Part shown: piece by piece, positions 32,032-38,344 of the stretch
Numbering within the stretch: position 1 is the stretch's first letter
How the letters are laid out: the number at the start of each line of letters is the position of its first letter
Assembly: GCA_945888895.1 (NCBI GenBank)
Contig: CAMDAY010000002.1
Coordinates: forward strand, 1 to 38,344
Source of the DNA: Dehalococcoides mccartyi
GTDB taxonomy: Bacteria > Chloroflexota > Dehalococcoidia > UBA2979
Direction: 5' to 3'
DNA: 38,344 nt
Notes under the pieces: model-generated
Databases searched by the model: none
The model's input: only the letters and a program-made list of their open reading frames with translations
Told to the model about the DNA's origin: nothing
Made by a program: the position numbers and the translations under genes

Positions 32032-32943
32032 CTACTGCACACCCTCGCGGATGGCGATGGCGATGGCGATGGCGTTGGCGTACGCGACCAGCGCGCGGGC
32101 GCGGCGGACGGTTCGACGGTCGACGAGACGGTCGTAGGTCGCGGCCTCGGGCATCTCGCCGGCGACGACGCCCACCCACTCGTCGCGGGCGCGCACTGCC
32201 TCCCATTCGTTGAGGGTGGCGCGCGCGACGGCGACCTCGATCGGGTCGGGGGTGAAGAGCGCGTTCATCGCGGCGACCTCGTCCTCCTCGCGCACGGTCG
32301 CGCCCGCCGCGCCGAAGTCGTGCGCGCGCTGCGGGAGCGTCGAGGTCTCCGGTCGGTGGTGCATCGTCGCGACGATCCAGGGGAGCCTCGCCGTGTGCGC
32401 CGCCACCGCGAGGTCTGCCATCGCGTGGTCATACAACGTGCCCGCGCGGTCGCCGAGGCGCATGTCATCGCGCAGTCCGTCGATCGACAGTGCGACGGCG
32501 CTGTGCCGGTCGACGGCGTTCAGGATCCGCACGAGGTGTCCCAGGCCCTCGGCAGAGTCGATCTCCGGGATGAGGCGGATGCTGCCGGGGTCGATGCCCG
32601 CGCGCATCTCGCGCTTGCGGATCGCCACGTCGGCGTCGCGCGCGTCCTGCGGTGCCTCCGTGCCCGACAGCACGATCGCGGCCGGGCGGGCGGCGACGAT
32701 GGCGTCGAGGTCGCCCTCGAGCTGTCCGGAGCGCGCGTCCGAGACGCGGACGTGCACGGGCCTGCCGGTCGATGCGATCGCAAGGATCGCGGCTGCGGCG
32801 TCGTCGCGTGCCTTCGTGCGGTGCCCGTGCGCCATCGGCGAGGCGAGGTCGATGGTGACCGCGTCCGCGGCGGATCGAGGCGCGGCGGCCAGCGCCGTCG
32901 AGTCCAGTGCGTCGATCACGAGAGTGCTGCGTAGTGCGAGCAT
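32032..32943 (-). CDS. CitE/HpcH-like lyase family protein
   Basis: A 303-residue protein of the HpcH/HpaI aldolase-citrate lyase beta-subunit superfamily. These Mg-dependent TIM barrels cleave or form C-C bonds in small acids or acyl-CoA esters. Visible are LRSTLVIDALDS, AVTIDLASPMAHGHRTKARD (family LDLED...R), VHVRVSDARSGQ, IPEIDSAEGLGHLVRI (family EIxxxG with Asp for Glu) and LSIDGLRDDMRLG (the second acidic ligand kept). The first acidic residue is shifted relative to typical CitE, so activity is uncertain. The C-terminal AIAIAIAI comes from a 6-bp tandem repeat at 32051-32080. Confidence 0.7.
   Translation of the reverse strand: MLALRSTLVIDALDSTALAAAPRSAADAVTIDLASPMAHGHRTKARDDAAAAILAIASTGRPVHVRVSDARSGQLEGDLDAIVAARPAAIVLSGTEAPQDARDADVAIRKREMRAGIDPGSIRLIPEIDSAEGLGHLVRILNAVDRHSAVALSIDGLRDDMRLGDRAGTLYDHAMADLAVAAHTARLPWIVATMHHRPETSTLPQRAHDFGAAGATVREEDEVAAMNALFTPDPIEVAVARATLNEWEAVRARDEWVGVVAGEMPEAATYDRLVDRRTVRRARALVAYANAIAIAIAIREGVQ
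32051..32080. repeat. ATGGCG hexanucleotide tandem repeat in the CitE-like gene
   Basis: Four copies of ATGGCG followed by TTGGCG, coding for alternating Ala-Ile in the minus-strand protein. Copy-number change would keep the frame. Confidence 0.85.
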
Positions 32944-32996
32944 GAGTGGTTCCTTCTAATTCGCCGTGCCCTCGGAGCCCGAAGGTCGGCGCGGGC

Positions 32997-33014
32997 GGCG
33001 CGGGTATCCCGCGC
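32997..33014. repeat. Palindrome GGCGCGGGTATCCCGCGC
   Basis: A near-perfect dyad in the 126-bp gap between two minus-strand genes. Related copies are at 37050-37064 and 38232-38248, so this is a third, shorter repeat family. Confidence 0.6.
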
Positions 33015-33069
33015 GTCGAGCCCGCAAGAATACGGCAGACTATCGCACTCGCCCCGAGCGCGGTCGAGG

Positions 33070-33786
33070 CTAGACTGTCTCGTCCTCGCCGAGTGGCGCG
33101 CCCGCCTCGATGTCCTCGAGGAAACGCAGCACCGCCGCGTTCCAGGCGTCGGGTCGCTGCCCGCTGGTGCCGTGCGAGCAGCCGTGCAGTCGCACCACGC
33201 GGCGTCGAGGGAGGCCACCCGACGGTCCGGTCATCCTCGGCAGACCGTCGAGGATGCGGTCGTCCCGGTCACCGACGATCAGCAGCGCCGGCATCGCCAG
33301 CCCCGGCAGCGCCGAGGTGAGGTCGGGCCGCGCCACCATCGCGAGGCGGGCGCCGTCGATGCCTGGGTCGCCGGTGAAGCCCACCTCGGCGATCGGGCCG
33401 TCGCCGCGCGTCACGCTGTCACTGAGGATCAGCGCGGTGGTGTCCGCCGGGTGGTCGACCGCGTACTGGAGCGCGATCATCCCGCCGAACGACATTCCGC
33501 CGATCACTGCGCCCTCGACGGCATCGAGGCCATCGAGCAGCCCGCGCAGGTCGGCGGCGAGTCCGGGCATGTCGTACGACGCGACGTCGGTGGGGGCCGA
33601 GGAGCCGCCGTGGCCTCGGGCGTCCCAGGTGATCAGGCGGTGCCGCTCGGACAGGCCGCGCATCTGCGGCATCCACATCTCCAGCGACACGCCGAAGCCG
33701 TGCGCGAGGACGACCGTCCGTCCGTCTCGCGGCCCGCGATCGTCGTAGCGGATGCGGATGCCCGAGGGCAGGTCGAGCGACGGCAT
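33070..33786 (-). CDS. Alpha/beta hydrolase
   Basis: A 238-residue alpha/beta hydrolase. The oxyanion segment VVLAHGFGVSLEMW, the nucleophile elbow GGMSFGGMIALQ (Ser in GxSxG), the acid Asp in VGDRDDRIL and the His in LHGCSHGTSG form the triad. It is small because the cap domain is nearly missing, as in 3-oxoadipate enol-lactonase-like or esterase-type members. The substrate is unknown. The ATG at 33786 is the only good start. It lies downstream of the M16 peptidase gene on the same strand, with 43 bp between. Confidence 0.87.
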   Translation of the reverse strand: MPSLDLPSGIRIRYDDRGPRDGRTVVLAHGFGVSLEMWMPQMRGLSERHRLITWDARGHGGSSAPTDVASYDMPGLAADLRGLLDGLDAVEGAVIGGMSFGGMIALQYAVDHPADTTALILSDSVTRGDGPIAEVGFTGDPGIDGARLAMVARPDLTSALPGLAMPALLIVGDRDDRILDGLPRMTGPSGGLPRRRVVRLHGCSHGTSGQRPDAWNAAVLRFLEDIEAGAPLGEDETV

Positions 33787-33829
33787 CCGCTTCTCCTGTC
33801 AGCAGGCGCCTTCGGCGAGGGCCTGCGAC

Positions 33830-35104
33830 CTAGCCGCCCGCGAGGATCGCGTCGAGCCGGTCTGCCGAGGCCGACGGCCCGACGACGGCGAGCGAGTACT
33901 TTCGCTCGCCGAAGACCCGGCGCGCGACGCGCTGGATGTCCATGGCGCTCACGGCGCGCAGCCGCTCCACCGTCACGTCTGGCGGCTCGATCGCGTTGTC
34001 CATCAGCAGCTGGGTGCCTCGACGCTGCCCGAGGGCCATCGGCGTCTCGAGGGCGAGGCGGAACGAGCCGGTGGCGTACTCCTTGGTGCGCTCGAGCTCC
34101 TCGTCGCCCATCGGCTCATCGACCAGGCGCTGGAGCTCTGCGGTGATCACCTGCAGCGCCTCCTCCTGGTGCTCGCGCGTCACCCCCGCGCTCACGTTGA
34201 CGGTGCCGATGTCCATGTACCGCGACGAGCCCGAGGACACGGAGTACGCCAGCCCACGGCGCTCGCGCACCTCCGTGAACAGCCGGGACGACATACCTCG
34301 ACCGAGCGCGGTGTTCATGATGTCCAGGGCGTAGCGATCCGCATCGTGCCGCCCGACGCCGGGCGCGGACAGCGCGAGGTTCGTCTGCTCGATCTCGCGC
34401 TGCTCGATCAGCACGTGCTCGTCCGGGCGTGCCGAGGTCGCAGCGTCGAAGTTGGCAGTGTGGCCGCCGCCGAGCGTCCCGAACTCGCGCTCGACCAGGT
34501 CGCGCACCTGCGCGGGGTCGATGTTGCCCGCGACGGAGAGCACCGCGTTCGAGGCGTTGTAGAAGTTCGCCATGTGGTCGATGAAGTCGACGCGCTGCAT
34601 CCCCTGCACCGTCTCGATGCTGCCCGCGATCGGCCAGCCCACCGGCTGGTCGCCGTAGGCCGCCGTCGACAGCAGCTCACCCACGTACGCGCCCGGCGAG
34701 TCGTGCGACCGCCGGATCTCCTGCTGCACCACGGTGCGCTCGCGCTCGACCTCCTCGGGCGCGAGCAGCGAGTGCTGCAGCGAGTCCGCGAGGACGGAGA
34801 TGCCCGTCTCGACGCGCTCGTACGGCAGGTTGTTCCAGTAGCAGGTGACCTCTTTCGTCGTGAAGGCGTTCAGCCCACCGCCCGCGCCCTCGATCGCCAT
34901 GGAGATCTGCGCCGCCGTCGGCATCTTCTCTGTGCCCTTGAACAGCATGTGCTCGATGTAGTGCGACAGCCCGTTCGTCCTCGGGTTCTCGTCCCGCGAC
35001 CCGACCCGCACGAAGAACGACGTGGCGGCGGACTGCGCCGTGGGGATCACGGTCATCACCACCCGCAGCCCGTTCGGCAGCGTGAAGATCTCGGGTTCGT
35101 TCAC
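33830..35104 (-). CDS. M16-family zinc metallopeptidase
   Basis: A 424-residue processing-peptidase-like M16 enzyme. The inverted zinc motif HxxEH is seen as SHYIEHMLFKGTEK near residue 48. The third ligand Glu lies in EEVERERTVVQQEI about 75 residues later, in the usual position. The C-terminal half has the R/Y-type sequence RRGLAYSVSSGSSRY of M16 proteins. Bacterial members degrade peptides or are distant relatives of mitochondrial processing peptidase. The start is GTG 35104, with AGGTGA just upstream. It is divergent from pyrG. Confidence 0.9.
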   Translation of the reverse strand: MNEPEIFTLPNGLRVVMTVIPTAQSAATSFFVRVGSRDENPRTNGLSHYIEHMLFKGTEKMPTAAQISMAIEGAGGGLNAFTTKEVTCYWNNLPYERVETGISVLADSLQHSLLAPEEVERERTVVQQEIRRSHDSPGAYVGELLSTAAYGDQPVGWPIAGSIETVQGMQRVDFIDHMANFYNASNAVLSVAGNIDPAQVRDLVEREFGTLGGGHTANFDAATSARPDEHVLIEQREIEQTNLALSAPGVGRHDADRYALDIMNTALGRGMSSRLFTEVRERRGLAYSVSSGSSRYMDIGTVNVSAGVTREHQEEALQVITAELQRLVDEPMGDEELERTKEYATGSFRLALETPMALGQRRGTQLLMDNAIEPPDVTVERLRAVSAMDIQRVARRVFGERKYSLAVVGPSASADRLDAILAGG

Positions 35105-35205
35105 GGGTCACCTGTCTCTCGTGGGCCGTCGCGGTCGGCCTCCAGCCTAGGCACGCCTTCCTCGGCGAGGCAATGTGCTCAGGAGCGAACCCCGGATCGC
35201 CCCGG

Positions 35206-35235
35206 TTCGACACCCCTCGCGTCCGTCCGTAAGAT
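35206..35235 (+). promoter_or_regulatory. Putative promoter of pyrG
   Basis: TTCGAC (35206-35211), an 18-base spacer and TAAGAT (35230-35235). The -10 is identical to the gyrB one. The leader would be ~30 bases and has only a weak ribosome-site match. Confidence 0.45.
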
Positions 35236-35271
35236 GGGACAAACCGGGCGTCTCCCCCAGGCGTATACCCC

Positions 35272-36927
35272 ATGACTTCCTACATCTTTGTGACTGGCGG
35301 CGTGGTCTCTTCTGTCGGGAAGGGCATCGTCACCGCCTCGCTTGGCCGCATCCTGAAGGCCCGCGGGCTGCAGGTGTCCATCCTCAAGCTGGACCCCTAC
35401 ATCAACGTGGACCCCGGGACGATGTCGCCCTACCAGCACGGCGAGGTCTTCGTGACCGACGACGGCGCTGAGACCGACCTCGACCTCGGGCACTACGAGC
35501 GGTTCATCGACATCGACCTGACGAAGGGCAACTCCACCTCCTCCGGGCAGGTTTACGAGGAAGTCATTCGCAAGGAGCGTCGAGGCGACTACCTCGGCGG
35601 GACGATCCAGGCGATCCCGCACGTCACCAACGAGATCAAGCGCCGCATCCGCGCCGCCGGCTCCGCCCTCAAGGCGGACGTCGTGGTTGTCGAGGTGGGC
35701 GGCACGGTCGGCGACATCGAGAGCCAGCCGTTCCTCGAGGCGATCAGCCAGATGCGCTACTCGGCGCCCAAGGACGAGACGCTCTCCATCCACGTCACGC
35801 TGCTCCCGTACATCGGTGCGACGCACGAGCTGAAGACGAAGCCGACGCAGCACTCCGTGCGCGAGCTCCGCGCCTTCGGCATCCAGCCCGACATGATCAT
35901 CGCGCGCTCCGACTTCCCGGTGCCGGAGTCGCTCCGCGAGAAGATCGCGCTTTTCTGCAATGTCCAGCGCGAGGCCGTGATCGCGCTCCAGACCGCCGAC
36001 TCCATCTACGAAGTCCCGCTGATCCTCGAGCGGTCCGGCCTCGGCAAGTTCGTGACCGAGGCGCTCGGCCTGGGTGAGGTCGTGCCCGACCTCGACGAGT
36101 GGACGCGGTTCGTCGAGCGGCTCCAGGCGCCGAAGCGCGCCGCCCGCATCGGTATCGTCGGCAAGTACGTCGAGCTGCACGACGCGTACCTCTCGATCAA
36201 GGAGGCGCTCGTCCATGCCGGCGTCCACCACGAGGCCGAGCTGGACCTCCGCTGGATCCACGCCGAGGACCTCGAGGTGAACAGCGCCGCGCAGGTGATC
36301 GGCGACGTGGACGGCGTGATGCTGTGCCCCGGCTTCGGCGACCGCGGGCTCGAGGGCAAGATCCAGGCGGTCCAGTACGCCCGGGAGCGGAAGATCCCGT
36401 ACCTCGGCGACTGCCTCGGCCTCCAGATGCTCGTCGTCGAGTTCGCGCGCAACGTCGCGGGGCTGCCGGAGGCGAACACCACCGAGGCCGACCCGAAGAC
36501 CCCGTTCCCCGTGATCTCGCTGCTCTCCGAGCAGCAGCAGGTCCACGAGCTGGGCGGCACGATGCGCCTCGGCGGGTACGACTGCGCGCTGGTGCCCGGC
36601 ACCCGCGCCGCCGCCGCCTACGGCACCGAGATCGCCCGCGAGCGTCACCGCCACCGCTACGAGGTGAACAACGCGCTGCTGCCGCAGCTGGAGCGCGCGG
36701 GCCTCGTGGTCGCCGGGCGCGACACGGAGAGCGGCCTCGTGGAGATCGTGGAGCTGAAGGACCACCCGTTCATGGTGGGCGCGCAGTTCCACCCGGAGTT
36801 CACCAGCCGCCCGAACCGCCCCAACGCGCTGTTCCGCGAGTTCGTCGGCGCCGCCTGCGACCGCGCCGAGCTGCGACTGGCCCTCGAGGCCGAGGCTACC
36901 CCGGCTCCCGCCCCGAGTTCGATCTAG
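35272..36927 (+). CDS. pyrG: CTP synthase
   Basis: A 551-residue amidotransferase that makes CTP from UTP, ATP and glutamine. The N-terminal synthase domain has GGVVSSVGKGIVTASLGRIL, LKLDPYINVDPGTMSPYQHG and EVFVTDDGAETDLDLGHYER. The glutaminase domain begins near 285 and has nucleophile Cys 381 in PYLGDCLGLQML, then HRHRYEVNN and QFHPEFTSRPN with the catalytic His and Glu. Two spots differ from common sequences: LCPGFGDRG for PGGFGxRG, and GDCLG for GICLG. Its TAG overlaps the GTG of a short frame (36927) in the 150-bp stretch before the next gene. Confidence 0.96.
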   Translation: MTSYIFVTGGVVSSVGKGIVTASLGRILKARGLQVSILKLDPYINVDPGTMSPYQHGEVFVTDDGAETDLDLGHYERFIDIDLTKGNSTSSGQVYEEVIRKERRGDYLGGTIQAIPHVTNEIKRRIRAAGSALKADVVVVEVGGTVGDIESQPFLEAISQMRYSAPKDETLSIHVTLLPYIGATHELKTKPTQHSVRELRAFGIQPDMIIARSDFPVPESLREKIALFCNVQREAVIALQTADSIYEVPLILERSGLGKFVTEALGLGEVVPDLDEWTRFVERLQAPKRAARIGIVGKYVELHDAYLSIKEALVHAGVHHEAELDLRWIHAEDLEVNSAAQVIGDVDGVMLCPGFGDRGLEGKIQAVQYARERKIPYLGDCLGLQMLVVEFARNVAGLPEANTTEADPKTPFPVISLLSEQQQVHELGGTMRLGGYDCALVPGTRAAAAYGTEIARERHRHRYEVNNALLPQLERAGLVVAGRDTESGLVEIVELKDHPFMVGAQFHPEFTSRPNRPNALFREFVGAACDRAELRLALEAEATPAPAPSSI

Positions 36928-37079
36928 TGCGGCACCCAGTGGACCAGGCGTCCCGCGACCTCCCGGAGCGCGGGCGGGGTATCCTCGCCTTCGCGCGCAA
37001 GGAGCACCAAAGAGTGGCCGAGACATCCCGCGACCTCCCGGAGCGCGGGGCGGGTATCCCGCCCTTCGCGCGCAAGTAA
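36927..37079 (+). CDS. Possible 50-residue small protein of duplicated repeats, bridging pyrG and the next gene
   Basis: An open frame starts at a GTG sharing its first base with the pyrG stop (TAGTG) and ends in TAATG, whose last bases start the next gene. It would encode two copies of SRDLPERGxGIxxFARK separated by EHQRVAET. The repeats are encoded by a 51-bp direct duplication that contains the GGCGGGTATCCC palindrome family. No ribosome site is evident. It may be a real coupled peptide, or only a noncoding repeat that happens to be open. Confidence 0.3.
   Translation: MRHPVDQASRDLPERGRGILAFARKEHQRVAETSRDLPERGAGIPPFARK
36951..37076. repeat. 51-bp direct repeat pair
   Basis: Units 36951-37001 and 37026-37076 both begin TCCCGCGACCTCCCGGAGCG and end TTCGCGCGCAAG; 24 bp separate them. 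The second unit contains GGCGGGTATCCCGCC, the dyad family also seen at 32997 and 38232. Confidence 0.85.
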
Positions 37080-37546
37080 TGGACTTCTGGCGGCTGACTC
37101 ACATCCTGTCCCTGTGCCTGATGATGGCCGGCGTCGGCGGCACGCTCGTGCCGATCTGGCGCGCGTGGGCGACCGAGGCGATCGAGCGGCGGGTCATGCT
37201 CCTCGAAGAGGCGCACCGCAACGAGACGCTGATGCTGCTGCCGGGCACGATCGCGCTGATGTTCACCGGCTACGCGTGGGCGACCGCCAGCGGGGTCAAC
37301 GTGATCGTCACGTGGTGGCTGGTAGCCTTGCAGGTGCTGACCATGGTCGACCTGTTCATCTTCATCCCGCTCATGGGCGTCGGCCTGCGGCGCGTGCGGT
37401 TCCTCGCCCTCGCGGCGCAGAAGCAGGGCGAGGTAACGCCGGAACTCAAGGACGCGATGGCAGACAACGTGCCGCTCGTCTTCAGTACGCTCATCGCGAT
37501 CACCATCCCGCTGATGGTCTGGCTGCCCGTCTTCAAGCCTTTCTAG
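37079..37546 (+). CDS. DUF2269-like four-helix membrane protein
   Basis: A 155-residue integral membrane protein. It starts MDFWRLTHILSLCLMMAGVG, has a central charged stretch (RRVMLLEEAHRNET), and further hydrophobic segments ILP-type (MLLPGTIALMFTGYAWA), WWLVALQVLTMVDLFIFIPL and NVPLVFSTLIAITIPLMVWL. The pattern is that of DUF2269 proteins, predicted membrane proteins of unknown role. The ATG at 37079 overlaps the preceding TAA. It shares its general layout with the membrane protein at 28808. tal follows after 27 bp. Confidence 0.75.
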   Translation: MDFWRLTHILSLCLMMAGVGGTLVPIWRAWATEAIERRVMLLEEAHRNETLMLLPGTIALMFTGYAWATASGVNVIVTWWLVALQVLTMVDLFIFIPLMGVGLRRVRFLALAAQKQGEVTPELKDAMADNVPLVFSTLIAITIPLMVWLPVFKPF

Positions 37547-37573
37547 CTACCTCGTGCCGACCGGAGTACACCG

Positions 37574-38221
37574 ATGCAGATCTTCATGGACACCGCGAAC
37601 ATCGACGAGATCCGGCGCGGCGCCGCGCTCGGCGTCGTCGACGGCGTCACGACGAACCCTTCGCTCCTCGCCAAGGAGGGCGTCGAGTACCGCGACCGCG
37701 TGCTGGAGATCGCCTCGGTCGTCGATGGCCCGATCTCTGCCGAGTGCATCTCGACGGAGCTCGACCCGCTGCTGGCGGAGGCGCGCCGCATCGCCGCCTG
37801 GCACGAGAACGTCGTCGTGAAGATCCCGATGGGCGAGGTCGGCCTGCAGGCGATCCACCGGCTCTCCGCGGAGGGCATCAAGATCAACGTCACGCTGATC
37901 TTCTCCGCGAACCAGGCGCTGCTCGCCGCGAAGGCCGGCGCGACCTTCGTCTCGCCGTTCGTCGGTCGCCTCAACGACGGCGGCCAGGACGGCATGGCCG
38001 TCATCCGCGAGTCCGTCGAGATCTTCGAGAACTACGACCTCGACACGCAGGTGCTCGCCGCCAGCATCCGAGGCGCGCGTGACGTCACGGAGTGCGCGCT
38101 CGCCGGATCGCACGTCGCCACGATTCCCTCGGCAGTGCTCTTCCAGATGATGGGCCACCCGCTGACCGACAAGGGCATCGAGATCTTCCTCCGCGACGCG
38201 CAGAAGTACTCTGCTGTCTAA
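37574..38221 (+). CDS. Transaldolase-family protein (fructose-6-phosphate aldolase-like)
   Basis: A 215-residue short transaldolase/FSA-type class I aldolase. It has MDTANIDEIRRGAALG and GVTTNPSLLAKEG at the N-terminus, the Schiff-base Lys 83 in VVVKIPMGEVGLQAI, INVTLIFSANQALLAAKAGA and FVSPFVGRLNDGG, all conserved. The small size fits the TalC/FSA (MipB) subgroup rather than the ~330-residue transaldolase A/B. Dihydroxyacetone transfer to C3 aldehydes is the known family reaction. Whether it acts as transaldolase or as F6P aldolase is not decided by the sequence seen here. The start is ATG 37574. Confidence 0.92.
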   Translation: MQIFMDTANIDEIRRGAALGVVDGVTTNPSLLAKEGVEYRDRVLEIASVVDGPISAECISTELDPLLAEARRIAAWHENVVVKIPMGEVGLQAIHRLSAEGIKINVTLIFSANQALLAAKAGATFVSPFVGRLNDGGQDGMAVIRESVEIFENYDLDTQVLAASIRGARDVTECALAGSHVATIPSAVLFQMMGHPLTDKGIEIFLRDAQKYSAV

Positions 38222-38224
38222 GCG

Positions 38225-38298
38225 CCTCGACGCGCGGGATACCCGCGCCGGGAAGGGGGCAGGGGGATGGGCCGCCTGCCGGTTGAACCTCGACCGCC
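38225..38298. repeat. Element E: right half of the inverted-repeat element plus GCGCGGG dyad
   Basis: CGCGCGGGATACCCGCG is followed by GGGAAGGGGGCAGGGGGATG, then GGCCGCC and CGGTTGAACCTCGACCG. The last part equals the right end of element D. The copy is partial; no left end was found in the window. It is next to the right edge. Confidence 0.75.
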
Positions 38299-38344
38299 TT
38301 CGCCACACTTGGACACCTCGCCCATACCCACTTGCCGATTCGAC

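Overview
This is a GC-rich, gene-dense bacterial chromosome segment. Most proteins are housekeeping enzymes that use GC-ending codons. Several features lean towards a high-GC Chloroflexota-like organism: a 640-residue GyrB with no GyrB insert, a Gly/Arg-rich tail on PNPase, a dnaA-coaX-coaBC neighbourhood, a CitE-like protein, and many G/C-rich palindromic intergenic repeats. That placement is inference; no marker was compared with a database.

Left part (1-9.8 kb). An endonuclease III-like gene is cut by the left edge, followed by a small membrane protein, a TrmO/TsaA-like tRNA methyltransferase and gyrB with a clear terminator. After a 487-bp inverted-repeat-bounded element come two paralogous small lipoproteins, a TauE/SafE permease, an unknown protein and a SAM methyltransferase. 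A frameshifted TPR gene and nadD-obg complete this part. Centre (9.8-19 kb). A noncoding stretch with DnaA boxes is a candidate oriC, followed by dnaA. Next are coaX-coaBC (coenzyme A), a HAD phosphatase, a VOC protein, a leucyl aminopeptidase, a PAP2-family membrane enzyme, a divergent DegV protein and rpsO.

Right part (19-38 kb). pnp leads into a lysine/diaminopimelate cluster (dapB, asd, dapA). That cluster is interrupted by a DUF2283-like gene coupled to a HEPN-like gene of lower GC. Then come a GNAT, a minus-strand run of membrane protein, uracil-DNA glycosylase and zinc-ribbon membrane protein joined by GTGA overlaps, and purA. These are followed by a lipoprotein, a CitE-like lyase, an alpha/beta hydrolase, an M16 peptidase, pyrG, a DUF2269-like membrane protein and a transaldolase-family aldolase.

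The most unusual content is not a single large system. It is (i) a family of elements with long imperfect terminal inverted repeats, present in four full and at least two partial copies, one of which supplies the end of the uracil-DNA glycosylase reading frame; (ii) the HEPN-like/DUF2283 pair inside the dap cluster; (iii) a repeat-encoded 50-codon frame linking pyrG to the next gene by overlaps on both sides; (iv) a small paralogous two-cysteine lipoprotein family; and (v) apparent leaderless promoters. No tRNA, rRNA, CRISPR array, transposase or phage gene was recognised.
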